Positions 8,022-17,920 are shown, numbered from the stretch's first letter. The stretch: 64,000 nt of DNA from Marinobacter daepoensis DSM 16072 (GCF_000421165.1 NZ_ATWI01000015.1:1-64000), one strand, 5' to 3'. The notes: a model not told the origin generated them from the sequence alone. Made by a program: numbers and translations.

Positions 8022-8483
8022 TCAGATAATTCCCGCCTCCAGGCTGGCTGCCATCGACAACCCCAGCCTCTCACATTGATCAGCAAACTCCTCCTGAAAT
8101 TCCCCACGACAGATGAGAGGCTCTTGAACCAGACGCCATCTTAAGCCGGTAGTAATGCTCTCTATTGCTCTGTGAGTACCCGTGCCGTCGTGACCTGCCC
8201 GAACATAGAACGCAAAAGGAAGTCCCTCAGTCTTTTCGAGGCACTCATAGTAACATCGATCAAACACATCCTTGATCAAACCTGCCATGTAACCGAGGTT
8301 TTCGGTGGTACCGATGACGATGGCATCACAGCTCAGAATGTCATCAGGCCCTGTCTCCAGTGGCGCTTTAACAATCACGTCCACCCCGACAATGTCCGGA
8401 TGGCAGGCCCCCTTCTCAAGGGCATCCCGCATACGGATGGTGTTCAATGAGGGCGCATGGGCACACACCAGAAGTCGTTTCAC
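8022..8483 (-). CDS. Flavodoxin-like NAD(P)H-dependent reductase
   Basis: A 153-residue protein. MKRLLVCAHAPSLNT resembles a flavin-phosphate loop, and ILSCDAIVIGTTENLGYMAG matches the second FMN-contact loop of flavodoxin/NADPH:FMN reductase proteins. KDVFDRCYYECLEKTEGLPF fits the WrbA/flavodoxin-family layout. The reaction is probably FMN-linked redox in the cytoplasm with an unknown substrate. It stands alone, about 120 bases past the end of the pqiC operon and on the same strand, so read-through from that operon is possible. Confidence 0.75.
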   Translation of the reverse strand: MKRLLVCAHAPSLNTIRMRDALEKGACHPDIVGVDVIVKAPLETGPDDILSCDAIVIGTTENLGYMAGLIKDVFDRCYYECLEKTEGLPFAFYVRAGHDGTGTHRAIESITTGLRWRLVQEPLICRGEFQEEFADQCERLGLSMAASLEAGII

Positions 8484-8601
8484 TCTTTTCCTCCAGACCG
8501 GTTAGCCTGAGCAGTAGTGTGCCGTTTGTGGAGGCTGCGGTCACGCCCCCGGAGCGGTTTTCCACTCGGTTTCCGGTCTCAACCGCCGGAGCGCACCGTA
8601 T

Positions 8602-9159
8602 TCAGGGAGCTCTTTCGGGCACCGTTGCAACAATGGCCTCGGCCAACTGGTCGAGCAGCCGGGCATGGGCTTCAACCAAAGCCGGATATCCGTCGGAGGA
8701 CTGGGCCACGGTGCGGTCAAAATGCCCTCTAACCACCTGCCCGGCCTCATCTTCAAGAGCATAATCAGCACGCAGGCGTACGCTGCCTTTCTCCGTCCCG
8801 AGCAGTTCCTCTACCACAACATCAACCCGGTAATCCGTCGCTACCGGTTCGTTTGCCAAGCGGTTTGAGAGATATCGGGTTAGCCCCTCGCGTGGCGGCT
8901 CAGCCCAGCGGTGAAAGCGGGCCGGGCGAACCTCAGTGGCCGATACCATCAACATCACCTCCTGAGCCTCCAGATACCCAGGTACAGCCACATGAGCCAG
9001 CGACAGGCGCCCCGGGCTGACCGGGCTCGCCTCCCCCTGAGGGACTCTCAAAAGATAAGTATGTCTCTCCGGCGCAGGCTGCGTCGCACAGCCGGATACC
9101 AGGAAGGCCAGCAGGGTCAGCAGGGATGTCCGGAACCACCGGGAATAGCATGTTTTCAT
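8602..9159 (-). CDS. pqiC: PqiC, intermembrane-transport lipoprotein
   Basis: A 185-residue protein with a signal and lipobox ending in FLVSGC, so it is a lipoprotein. In E. coli PqiC sits in the outer membrane and caps the PqiB tube. The body matches the ABC-transport auxiliary family (PF03886): HTYLLRVP, an AEPPREGLTRYLSNRL helix, and the YRVDVVVEELLGTEKGSVRL strand. The start at 9159 lies 2 bases after the pqiB stop, which indicates translational coupling. It is the last gene of the tetR-RND-pqi series. Confidence 0.88.
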   Translation of the reverse strand: MKTCYSRWFRTSLLTLLAFLVSGCATQPAPERHTYLLRVPQGEASPVSPGRLSLAHVAVPGYLEAQEVMLMVSATEVRPARFHRWAEPPREGLTRYLSNRLANEPVATDYRVDVVVEELLGTEKGSVRLRADYALEDEAGQVVRGHFDRTVAQSSDGYPALVEAHARLLDQLAEAIVATVPERAP

Positions 9160-9161
9160 GG

Positions 9162-10769
9162 TTAATGTCTCACTTTCGGTTCTGGATCTGGTGCCCATTC
9201 AGGCGGGAAAAGGAGCGCGCTGGGCTGATCTCCGATGGTCTCTGTCAGCGACTTCACCTCACGCAGGGTGGCATTCAGTTGCTGAAGAGAGCGATTAACG
9301 TTCTGCTCAGTCTCTGAGCCTGCCCCATAGTTCTCCACGGTTTCCCTAACGGCGGCCATTGTCCCAGCCAACGCTCCAGGCAATTGCATGGTGTCCTCCT
9401 GGCTCACCAGTGCACTAACAGAATCCAGAGTGTCGCGCAGCGACGACAGGGCTACCCGGGTCTCATCCAGTGCCGCCTCCATAGGCAGGCCATTAAGCTT
9501 GGTCAGTAACGTTGAAAGCTGCTCCTCCAGTCGGACCAGGCCAGTCTCAACGGTAGGAATGGTTGGATACCCGCGATAGCGCCCAACCTGGCCTCCATCC
9601 TCTGCCGCCCGGTAATCCAGCGCGACAAACAACTCACCGGTCAGGACATTGCCGGTTTCAAGGCTGGCACTGAATCCCGATTCAGAGACGATCCGGTCGA
9701 TCCTGTGCCGGACTTCCTCAACGGAGGACCAAACATCCGGCAACCCGATCCGGCCCGGCTCAACGCGAATAATGACCGATACGGCATTGGCCTGGTCAGA
9801 TTCAGCCAGTTCAACGCTCATGATTTCCTTCACCGTTCCAACCCGGATCCCACGATAATCAACCGGAGCGCCCTCACTCAGGCCCCGCAAGGATCTATGG
9901 AACAGGAGAGCGTAATCCACCCCCACGGAATACGGTGCATCTTCTGCCTCCCACTGGGACTGATAAAGGCGGAATCGGGCGCCGGCCTCAACCACCTCGC
10001 CCTTCCCCGACTCCTCCGGTACGGAAAAGGCAATCCCTCCCGACATCAGCGCCGTCAGGGACTGTGTATTGACTTCGATACCGTCTGCGCTGGTCGAGAC
10101 ATTAATGCCGCTGGCGTTCCAGAAGCGGGTATTGCTGGTAATCACTTTATCGTAGGGCTCCTCTATGAGTACCGTGATGCGTGACTCCCGGTAATCGTCA
10201 GACAACCCCACTGACTCAACGCGCCCCACCCTTAACCCCCGGAACAGGACAGGCGCCCCGGTGGTCACTGAAGAAGCAGATTCACCATAGAGCTCAACAC
10301 GCAGCCCCGCAGCGCCAGGCAGGGAATCTGGTTCCTGATCCAACCCCTGAAAGCTGCGCTGGGCCTCCCCCTCTTTCCCCGGGTACAGCTCGATGTAGGC
10401 GCCAGAAAGCAGGGTTCCAAGGCCAGAGACTCGCTCGGCAGTGATTCGCGGCCTGACCACCCAGAATTTCGTTTCCTGATTCAGCAAGTGGCGGGTACCC
10501 GGGTCGAGACGAGCGGTCACCATTACGCCATCAAGGTTATCGGACAACCGGATGTCCTCAACCACACCGATGTCGACACTCAGGGCTCGCACCCGGGTGC
10601 GCCCGGCTTCAAGGCCTTCGGCGGTACTCAATGAAATCTGCACTAAAGGCCCCTGAGCCAGATAGTACTGAACGGTCACCCAACCACCGATGGCCAGAAC
10701 CAGTATCGGCAGCAGCCAGACCAGGCTGATTTTTCGCGCCGGTGTTACAGACGCGGTTGGCTCATTCAT
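9162..10769 (-). CDS. pqiB: PqiB, MCE-domain intermembrane transport protein
   Basis: A 535-residue protein with one N-terminal membrane segment (SLVWLLPILVLAIGGWVTV) followed by three MCE repeats. These start near LVQISLSTAEGLEAGRTRV, LRVELYGESASSVTTGAPVL and YSVGVDYALLFHRSLRGLSE. A long C-terminal helical region (VETGLVRLEEQLSTLL onward) would form the PqiB needle. It bridges the inner and outer membranes in lipid trafficking. The ATG at 10769 is chosen because it overlaps the preceding stop by 8 bases and precedes the membrane anchor; the longer frame is not Pqi-like. Confidence 0.92.
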   Translation of the reverse strand: MNEPTASVTPARKISLVWLLPILVLAIGGWVTVQYYLAQGPLVQISLSTAEGLEAGRTRVRALSVDIGVVEDIRLSDNLDGVMVTARLDPGTRHLLNQETKFWVVRPRITAERVSGLGTLLSGAYIELYPGKEGEAQRSFQGLDQEPDSLPGAAGLRVELYGESASSVTTGAPVLFRGLRVGRVESVGLSDDYRESRITVLIEEPYDKVITSNTRFWNASGINVSTSADGIEVNTQSLTALMSGGIAFSVPEESGKGEVVEAGARFRLYQSQWEAEDAPYSVGVDYALLFHRSLRGLSEGAPVDYRGIRVGTVKEIMSVELAESDQANAVSVIIRVEPGRIGLPDVWSSVEEVRHRIDRIVSESGFSASLETGNVLTGELFVALDYRAAEDGGQVGRYRGYPTIPTVETGLVRLEEQLSTLLTKLNGLPMEAALDETRVALSSLRDTLDSVSALVSQEDTMQLPGALAGTMAAVRETVENYGAGSETEQNVNRSLQQLNATLREVKSLTETIGDQPSALLFPPEWAPDPEPKVRH

Positions 10770-11379
10770 AGTTTGATTTCTCACTAACGTCCCACAGCAG
10801 GCGCGGGTCAAACTGCGCGGCTGCAACCATGGTGACAATAACGACACCGGCGAAGCTGAGTGCTGCCGGACCGGGATAAAAGGAAATGATGTTGCCGAGC
10901 CTGACCAGTGCGACGAGGATCGCCACCACAAAGACGTCAATCATAGACCAGCGCCCGATGAATTCGGTCAACCGGTACAGGAAGGCAACTTTGTGGGGGT
11001 TTCCAATGCGCTGACGACGCACCACTTCACACAGGTAAAGCAGGATCGCCAGCTTGGCCACAGGGACAAACACACTGGCCACGAAAATTACCAGTGCGAT
11101 CCCTACAGACCCCATTTGCCACAGAGTGACAACGCCGCCAAAAATGGTGCTGGGGCCGGAAGCCCCGAGATAAACCGTGTACGTGATCGGCAACAGGTTT
11201 GCGGGTATGTACAGCACAATCGCAACCAGAGTCAGCGCATAGGTTCTCTGCAGGGAATGAGGGATACGTGAATACAGATGACTGCCACACTGGCTGCATT
11301 GAGCCACGGAACCCGGGTTGACCTTGTGGCACACCGAGCAACCCACCTTCCCGGCCGACCTGGCGGTTCGAGGCATCAT
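10762..11379 (-). CDS. pqiA: PqiA-type membrane protein, second half-size copy
   Basis: A 205-residue protein with a zinc-ribbon-like CxxC pair (CSVCHKV, CSQCGSHLY) and four membrane spans, including LTLVAIVLYIPANLLPITYT. ANLLPI and the FIGRWSMIDVFVVAILVALV stretch are PqiA signatures. In E. coli one PqiA protein carries two such modules; here two separate genes each carry one. It overlaps the first pqiA stop by 4 bases (ATGA) and the pqiB start by 8. Its likely role is the inner-membrane part of PqiABC. Confidence 0.9.
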   Translation of the reverse strand: MMPRTARSAGKVGCSVCHKVNPGSVAQCSQCGSHLYSRIPHSLQRTYALTLVAIVLYIPANLLPITYTVYLGASGPSTIFGGVVTLWQMGSVGIALVIFVASVFVPVAKLAILLYLCEVVRRQRIGNPHKVAFLYRLTEFIGRWSMIDVFVVAILVALVRLGNIISFYPGPAALSFAGVVIVTMVAAAQFDPRLLWDVSEKSNYE

Positions 11380-12008
11380 CTGGCGCCCCCCCGGCTCTGA
11401 GCAAGAAGGCGCCAGATGCTGACCTTGTCCAGTGAAGCAATCGCCCCCACCAGCGCAAAAGACAGGCCGAGGTAGGCCCAGAGCGAAACCCCCAGTTCAA
11501 CCGTGGCCATGGCAGCGATTTTCACCAGACTCACAAACACTCCGATGATAAAGACCTCCACCATGCTCCAGCTTGTCAGCCCAAAGAGCAGCTTGGTTGC
11601 GGTTGCCACCCCAGCCGATGGCTTTTGCCGGTAGATAAACGAAGACACCACGAGAACACAGGCCACCAGAACCGCTGGCGCAATCACAATAAACACCATA
11701 ACCAGAGCCGACAGCACATAACTGCCATCCAGCAACAACGCCCAACTGGCCTGGATCAGGGTCATCCGGTTTTCCACGCCGGCGCTTTCGAAAGACATGA
11801 ACGGAAACGACAGCGACAACAGCAACAACAACGCTGCACATACACCAAGAGGGAGGGCCCGCCTGAGACGAGCCTCCCCGCTATAACTCAATGTGTGATG
11901 ACATCTGGGGCAACCGAGCCGGGCATCTTCCTGGATGCCCGGCAGTCTCACCATGAGATCGCACTCAGGGCAGGCAACCACCTCGGCCGCACCAGACGAT
12001 TCAGTCAT
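11376..12008 (-). CDS. pqiA: PqiA-type membrane protein, first half-size copy
   Basis: A 210-residue protein with paired CxxC motifs (CPECDLMVRLP, CPRCHH) and four membrane spans. SFPFMSFESAGVENRMTLIQ and GLTSWSMVEVFIIGVFVSLV are PqiA signatures. It is the first of two half-size PqiA genes and together they equal one full-length E. coli PqiA. It overlaps the end of the outer-membrane channel gene by 8 bases, tying the efflux and Pqi gene sets into one transcript. Confidence 0.9.
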   Translation of the reverse strand: MTESSGAAEVVACPECDLMVRLPGIQEDARLGCPRCHHTLSYSGEARLRRALPLGVCAALLLLLSLSFPFMSFESAGVENRMTLIQASWALLLDGSYVLSALVMVFIVIAPAVLVACVLVVSSFIYRQKPSAGVATATKLLFGLTSWSMVEVFIIGVFVSLVKIAAMATVELGVSLWAYLGLSFALVGAIASLDKVSIWRLLAQSRGGAR

Positions 12009-13431
12009 CGGTCGGCGCCTGGGCTTCAGCGACCGACACCAGGTCGGTATCCGACCACCCTCCGCCGAGCGCGCGGTATATGTCGAGGTAAGCCACCAAC
12101 TGGCTCAGTTGCGCCCGGGCAAGGTTCAGCTCAGCCGACAACAGCTGCCGCTCCGAATCTAGGACCGACAGGTAATCCGCCACCCCACTGGAGAAAAGAG
12201 AACGCTGGACCTCAAGGCTCGACTGAACCGCCGTCAGGTAGTCCTGATTCGCCTCGATCGCCGCTGCAGAGTAGTCGTACGCGTAGACACCATCAGACAC
12301 TTCTTTGAGGGCCTGGAGAACCGCACCGCGATAGGCGTACAAAGCGCTCCGTGTTGCCGCCCGGGCAGCCTCTTCATTACCCTTGGCACGCCCCCAGTCG
12401 ATGATTGGAAGGTCAATGTATGGCCCCCAGCCACTGAAGTTCAGGGAATTTCCACTGCTGCCCAGATCACCAAAGTCCGTCGCGTATCGGCCAGCAAATC
12501 CACTCAGACCAATGGTCGGAAAGGGAAAGCGGTTGGCGACAGCAACACCCACCTTTGCGGTGGCGGCGTGCAGCTGCTGCTCAGCACTGCGAACATCCGG
12601 CCGGCGATCCAGCAACTCTGCCGGCACCCCGAGCGCCAGGGCGCGGTTGCCCAGATTCCGGACGGGCAACCCCTCTGGCCGATCGTCAAAGTGCCGGGGG
12701 CTCTGCCCCAGCAGGATGGAGAGTGTATTTTCCGCGTGAGCGATCGCCTTTCGGATCTCTGGCAGACGGGTGCGCGTCGCCGCCACCTCAGCCGCCACCT
12801 GGCGCTCTTCAGCTCTGGAAGCAACACCGGCCTCGACCTGCGACTGCACCAGGGCAAGGGACTGCTCCCGGGTCACCAGCGTCCGCTCGATAATCCGGAG
12901 CTCCTCATCCAGCTCCAGCAGGGCGAACCAGGTCTGCGCCACACTGACCACCAGCGTCGACATGACCGCCCGGGAACCTTCCTCTGTGGCCAACAGGCTG
13001 GCTTGGGCCGCTTCATTAGCCCGGCGGATCTTGCCAAGAACGTCCAGCTCCCAGGTAAACCCGACCCCGGCATTGTAGGTGGCATCGTCGCCACCACCAC
13101 CCGGAGCAACATCGGTGTTCAACGATCCGCGGATTTCAGGCCCATAGCCACTCTTTTCAACCCCCATACGCGCCCGGGCCTCCTCAACCCGGGTCAACGC
13201 GATGGAAAGATCAGTATTCTGCGCCAACGCCGTCCTGATCAGCTGCTCCAGATACGGATCGTCAAAAAGATCGAACCACTCAACATTGGCCAGCGACTCT
13301 GCATCCGTAGCGGGTTCCCCAACTTCATAACCAGGCGCCAGCACGTCCATGTCAGGGCGTTGGTAATCCGGCCCTACGGCGCATCCTCCGAGGCCAGCGA
13401 TTGCCACGGCAACCATCAATAGTTTTTTCAT
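12001..13431 (-). CDS. OprM/NodT-family outer-membrane channel lipoprotein
   Basis: A 476-residue protein with a lipobox (GLGGC) then AVGPDYQRP, the standard opening of NodT/OprM channels. It carries two OEP repeats (LAQNTDLSIALTRVEEARAR and RPDVRSAEQQLHAATAKVGV) and the ALGGGW ending. It forms the TolC-like exit duct of a tripartite pump. The start overlaps the pump stop by 4 bases, so it is the partner of the RND genes. Its position between the pump and pqiA is unusual and could allow it to serve both assemblies, but that is a guess. Confidence 0.92.
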   Translation of the reverse strand: MKKLLMVAVAIAGLGGCAVGPDYQRPDMDVLAPGYEVGEPATDAESLANVEWFDLFDDPYLEQLIRTALAQNTDLSIALTRVEEARARMGVEKSGYGPEIRGSLNTDVAPGGGGDDATYNAGVGFTWELDVLGKIRRANEAAQASLLATEEGSRAVMSTLVVSVAQTWFALLELDEELRIIERTLVTREQSLALVQSQVEAGVASRAEERQVAAEVAATRTRLPEIRKAIAHAENTLSILLGQSPRHFDDRPEGLPVRNLGNRALALGVPAELLDRRPDVRSAEQQLHAATAKVGVAVANRFPFPTIGLSGFAGRYATDFGDLGSSGNSLNFSGWGPYIDLPIIDWGRAKGNEEAARAATRSALYAYRGAVLQALKEVSDGVYAYDYSAAAIEANQDYLTAVQSSLEVQRSLFSSGVADYLSVLDSERQLLSAELNLARAQLSQLVAYLDIYRALGGGWSDTDLVSVAEAQAPTDD

Positions 13432-16400
13432 TGTTCGGCGATCTCCCGGTTCTTTTTGCCGCCCGTGAACTTTTCAGACAATTTCTGAACCATCACGTAG
13501 AACGCCGGCACAAAGAACACCCCCATCATGGTGGCCACAAACATGCCGCAGAACACCACCAGGCCAACCGAGTTCTTGGAGGCACTACCTGCCCCCGAGG
13601 CGATCATCAACGGCACCACCCCAAGGATGAAGGCAAAAGACGTCATCAGAATGGGGCGCAGACGCAACCTGGCCGCGGCAATCGCCGCATCAATCAGGGA
13701 GTACCCTTTCTTCTCGTAGTGCAGCTTGGCGTATTCAACAATCAATATGGCGTTCTTGGCCGATAGCCCAACCAGAGTTACCAGACCAATCTGGCCATAA
13801 ACGTTGAACTCCATACCCGTTGCCAGCAAACCGGCAAAGACCCCGAGCAAACCAAAAGGAACAGCCAGCAGAACCGCAAACGGCACGCTCCAGCTTTCAT
13901 AGAGCGCCGCCAGGAACAGGAACACCGCGACAATCGACAACAACAGAACGTAGGTGCCGGTGTTTCCGGTTTCGACTTCCTCCAGCGTCTGGCCAGACCA
14001 GGTATAGCCAAAGCCGTCAGGAAGTTCGGTCGCAGCAACTTCTTTCAGCGCGTCCAGAACCTGTCCGGTGCTGTACCCCGGTGCGGGAATGCCGGTCAGC
14101 TCCGCAGACGGGAACAGGTTGTAACGCATGATGTAACGGGGTGACGTGCTCGGCTCATAGCTGACCAGAGTGTCCAGCGGCACCATCTCGCCTGACGCAT
14201 TACGTACATGCAGCTCCGACAGCGTTTTGATATCTCTCCGGAACTCCGGCTCAGCCTGCAGGCTTACCCGGTAGTTTTCCCCGAACACGGTGAAATCATT
14301 AACCTGATAGCTACCAAGGAAGATTTGCAGCGTGCCAAACACTTCGCTGACCGGAATGCCCAGCTTCTTGATCTTTTCCCGATCCACCTCAAGCCGATAG
14401 TTCGGCGTCGCAGACGCATATGTGGTGCTGAGATGCGCGATTTCCGGGCGCGCCGTGGCGGCCGCAATAAACTGCTGGGTCATGGCCGACAATTCATCCG
14501 GTGACTGACCCCGTTGAGCCTGCAACATCATGGATACGCCAGACACCGCCCCATAGCCAGGAAGGGCCGGAGGGTTGAAGGCAAACACCATGGCCTCCTC
14601 GGTCTGGCTTCCGATTTCCTGGGCTTTCCCCAGCAAGGCACTGAGCTGCTCTTCCGCATTCTGGCGGTCGCCCCAGTCCTCAAGCTGGACAACCAACAGG
14701 CCTCCGTTGGACGCAGACACGCCGGTAATCAGGTCAAAGCCGGTAATCCCCAGAACACCTTCCACTCCGGGCAGGGCCTGCAGCTTCTCGGAGACATCGT
14801 TCACCACGGCTTCTGTCCGGGTGGTGGTGGAGGCTTCGGGCAACAGGGCCTGAACAAAGAATGCCCCCTGGTCTTCCTCTGGCACAAACCCGGTCGGGGT
14901 GACCGAAGACAACGCATAGATACCGATGATCAGGATCACAAAGAACAGCGCCAGGCGTTTCAGCGCACGAACCATAGACCCCGTCAGTTTCAGATACCCC
15001 TGGGTGAACTGATCAAATCGCCGATTGAAGCCCCGGAAAAAGCGCGTCATCAACCCGGGATTTTCCTCAACTTCAGCTTTACGCTTGAGAATCGAGGCAC
15101 ACATAACCGGCGACAACGTCAGCGCAACCAGAGCGGAGAACATGGTGGAAACGGCGATGGTCAAAGCAAACTGCTTATACAGCTGCCCTGTCACACCGGG
15201 CACAAACGCCATGGGAATGAAAACAACCGCAAGCACCAACGCCATAGCCACCAGGGCGCCTGAGACTTCATCCATCGCCTTTTTAGTCGCTTCGAAAGCC
15301 GACAAACCCTCGCTTTCCATCTTTTCTTCAACGGCTTCCACAACCACGATCGCGTCGTCCACCACAATCCCGATGGCCAGCACCATCCCAAACAGTGACA
15401 ACGTATTGATGGAGAACCCGAGCACCTGATAGCTGATGAACGTGGCAATCAGGGAAATGGGCACCGCCAGCATCGGAATAAGGGTCGCTCGCCAGTTCTG
15501 AAGGAAGATAAAGACCACAATCGTGACCAGCACCAGCGCCTCAATGAAGGTTTTGACCACCTCATCGATGGATGCCTCAACAAACTTCGACGTGTCATAG
15601 ACAACCGAGTAGTCCACTCCGGAAGGCAGGTCTCCGCTCAGTTCCTGCATTTTGGCGCGGAGCAACTCCGAGGTTTCCATCGCATTGGCGCCGGGAGAAA
15701 GGTACACAGCAAAGGCCGAACTGACGTTGTCATTGAACTGACCATAAATGTTGTAATCCTTGGCCCCCAGTTCCACCCGGGCAACGTCTTTAAGGCGCAG
15801 GATAGAACCGTCACTGTTGGCTCTCAGGATCACGTTCTCAAAATCACTGACTTCCACCAAACGTCCCTGCAGTGTCAGGGAATACTGAAAACCACTCTCG
15901 GTATCGGCAGGCGGCTGGCCAACCTGCCCGGCGGCAGCCTGCTTGTTCTGCTCCTGAATCGCCGCCACAATATCAGACGGGGTCAGGCCCAGCGCTGCCA
16001 TACGATCGGGTTTCAACCAGACCCGCATACCGAACTCGGAGCCAAAGACCTTCAGGTCCCCCACCCCCGGAGTTCGCTTGAGTTCATCCACCCAAAAGTT
16101 GTTCAGATAGTTGTCGAGGAATGACCGGTCTTTGCTGTTGTCCGGGGAATAGACGGCCGCGAACATCAGCACATCGGGGGATGATTTAGCGACCGAAACC
16201 CCAATGTCGTTAACCTCCTGCGGAAGACGCGACGACACCTGACTCACACGGTTCTGGGTTTCCACCGCGGCGATATCAACATCCCGCTCCAACGCAAACG
16301 TCACCTGAATCCTCGCCGAACCGTCGTTTCCGGCCACGGCGCGGATATAACGCATGTCAGTGACGCCGTTGATCTGAGAATCCATGGGAGAAATAACCGA

Positions 16401-16577
16401 ATCAATCACGGTCTCCGCATCGGCACCCGGGTACACGGTATTAATGTCTACCGTTGGGGGCGCGACTTCGGGAAACTGGGAAACTGGCAAACCGACAAGG
16501 ACCAACAGACCCGACAGCACCAGTACAATGGAGAGAACGACCGCAAAGACCGGCCTCTGGAGGAAAAACTTAGCCAT
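13428..16577 (-). CDS. RND multidrug efflux pump, HAE1/AcrB type
   Basis: A 1049-residue protein of normal AcrB length, with twelve expected membrane spans and two large periplasmic loops. The proton-relay residues are present: D407-D408 in GIVVDDAIVVVE and K941 in LSAKNAILIVEYAK. The N-terminus MAKFFLQRPVFAVVL is typical. It should export hydrophobic drugs, solvents or bile-like compounds by proton antiport. The adaptor gene is 21 bases upstream and the outer channel overlaps by 4 bases downstream. The TetR-type repressor upstream probably controls it. Confidence 0.95.
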   Translation of the reverse strand: MAKFFLQRPVFAVVLSIVLVLSGLLVLVGLPVSQFPEVAPPTVDINTVYPGADAETVIDSVISPMDSQINGVTDMRYIRAVAGNDGSARIQVTFALERDVDIAAVETQNRVSQVSSRLPQEVNDIGVSVAKSSPDVLMFAAVYSPDNSKDRSFLDNYLNNFWVDELKRTPGVGDLKVFGSEFGMRVWLKPDRMAALGLTPSDIVAAIQEQNKQAAAGQVGQPPADTESGFQYSLTLQGRLVEVSDFENVILRANSDGSILRLKDVARVELGAKDYNIYGQFNDNVSSAFAVYLSPGANAMETSELLRAKMQELSGDLPSGVDYSVVYDTSKFVEASIDEVVKTFIEALVLVTIVVFIFLQNWRATLIPMLAVPISLIATFISYQVLGFSINTLSLFGMVLAIGIVVDDAIVVVEAVEEKMESEGLSAFEATKKAMDEVSGALVAMALVLAVVFIPMAFVPGVTGQLYKQFALTIAVSTMFSALVALTLSPVMCASILKRKAEVEENPGLMTRFFRGFNRRFDQFTQGYLKLTGSMVRALKRLALFFVILIIGIYALSSVTPTGFVPEEDQGAFFVQALLPEASTTTRTEAVVNDVSEKLQALPGVEGVLGITGFDLITGVSASNGGLLVVQLEDWGDRQNAEEQLSALLGKAQEIGSQTEEAMVFAFNPPALPGYGAVSGVSMMLQAQRGQSPDELSAMTQQFIAAATARPEIAHLSTTYASATPNYRLEVDREKIKKLGIPVSEVFGTLQIFLGSYQVNDFTVFGENYRVSLQAEPEFRRDIKTLSELHVRNASGEMVPLDTLVSYEPSTSPRYIMRYNLFPSAELTGIPAPGYSTGQVLDALKEVAATELPDGFGYTWSGQTLEEVETGNTGTYVLLLSIVAVFLFLAALYESWSVPFAVLLAVPFGLLGVFAGLLATGMEFNVYGQIGLVTLVGLSAKNAILIVEYAKLHYEKKGYSLIDAAIAAARLRLRPILMTSFAFILGVVPLMIASGAGSASKNSVGLVVFCGMFVATMMGVFFVPAFYVMVQKLSEKFTGGKKNREIAEQ

Positions 16578-16598
16578 AATTAAAAGCTCCCGGGCCCG

Positions 16599-17786
16599 TT
16601 ATTGCTGTTTGCCACTGTCCGCAGCGGACTGATCCAGAACATCAACAAGAACACCATCCCTTGCTTTCTGGATACCTTCGACGACAATCCGGTCACCGGC
16701 ATTCAATCCGTCCTCGATGATCCACAGGCCTTGCTGTCTCGGCCCGACGGCAACCTCCACCTTCCGCGCAATATCTTCCTCATCAACCGTTGTCACCCGA
16801 TAACTGTTCAGCAATTGCTCGACCGCTTTATCAGGCACCGCGAGAACGTTCTCTCTCGTCTCTGTAACCAGCTCTATTCGCGCGAACATCCCCGGACGCA
16901 GCGTGCCCTCAGGATTCGGGAAATCCGCACGCATTCTGATGGTACCGGTAGACGGGTTCAGGGCCCGGTCGGAGAAGTTAATGACACCGGGATGGCCATA
17001 CAGCGTACCGTCACTCAGATACAGGCTGACGGGCACCTGCTTGTCCCTGGCGCCGTTATCAATGTTTCCGTGGCGGCGCTCGTACTCAATCAGCTTTGGC
17101 TCACTGACGCTGAATTCCACCCTCGACATATCCGTCGTCGACACCTCTGCCAACAGCGATGAGCCCGCCGTGATCAGATCACCGATATCAACTTCTGCCG
17201 CACCGATCCGGCCAGACACCGGCGACACGATAGAGGCATATTCAACGGCCAACCGGGCCTGCTCCACCAGAGCCTTGCTATTCTCAATTCTCGAACGTGC
17301 CGCCGACATGGTTGCGTAAGCGTTGTCATAAACCTGGCGGGCTATGGCCTGGGTTTCCAGAAGCGGTTCATAACGCTCCACGTCCAGCCGCGCCCTTTCG
17401 TAATCACTTCGGGCCGCATCGAGGGAGGCCTCTGCCTCCAGAACACGGGCTTTCAGATCCCGGTCATCGATGGTGAACAGAAGATCGCCCTGGTTCACGT
17501 AAGCGCCGTCTTCAAAGTGTTTTTCAAGCAGGACCCCGGAGACCCGTGCCCGAAGCTGGACTTCCTGCTGGCTGCTGACCTGGCCGGTAAAGCGTTCAAA
17601 CAGCTCGATATCCTGGGGGGCAAGCGTCATGACATGAACCGGCACAGCTGGCGGAGCAACACTTTTCTCCTCGGCGCAACCTGACAGCAGTGATGCACAC
17701 AGAAGCGCGATGGGCAGGCCGAGCCTGCGTGGAGAAAACGTCATTCCAGAGCGGTTTGACGCGTTGTTACGTCGGTTTGTTTTCAT
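16599..17786 (-). CDS. RND efflux periplasmic adaptor lipoprotein
   Basis: A 395-residue membrane-fusion protein. The signal ends in the lipobox SLLSGC. Then come the barrel/lipoyl half-motif (GQVSSQQEVQLRARVSGVLL), an alpha-hairpin (about residues 90-170) and the second lipoyl half (IVSPVSGRIGAAEVDIGDLI). It links the RND pump to the outer channel. I use the ATG at 17786, which follows a G-rich ribosome site and starts the signal peptide; the upstream in-frame extension is not signal-like. An operator-like palindrome lies about 135 bases upstream at 17921. Confidence 0.92.
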   Translation of the reverse strand: MKTNRRNNASNRSGMTFSPRRLGLPIALLCASLLSGCAEEKSVAPPAVPVHVMTLAPQDIELFERFTGQVSSQQEVQLRARVSGVLLEKHFEDGAYVNQGDLLFTIDDRDLKARVLEAEASLDAARSDYERARLDVERYEPLLETQAIARQVYDNAYATMSAARSRIENSKALVEQARLAVEYASIVSPVSGRIGAAEVDIGDLITAGSSLLAEVSTTDMSRVEFSVSEPKLIEYERRHGNIDNGARDKQVPVSLYLSDGTLYGHPGVINFSDRALNPSTGTIRMRADFPNPEGTLRPGMFARIELVTETRENVLAVPDKAVEQLLNSYRVTTVDEEDIARKVEVAVGPRQQGLWIIEDGLNAGDRIVVEGIQKARDGVLVDVLDQSAADSGKQQ

Positions 17787-17920
17787 AACCCCCCCAAGGG
17801 TATCCAGTGGTTTCAGGCCATCAGAGAGCCTAAAAACATAAATTTCCGTTAATGTTCTAAAGGTAGTCGCACCAGGCGGCGACTCCACCTCATGGCATGA
17901 TCTACATCAAAGCAAAATAT

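Noticed and set aside
12568..15263. Several long plus-strand open frames over the RND and outer-channel genes
   Set aside because: Shadow frames of well-supported minus-strand genes.
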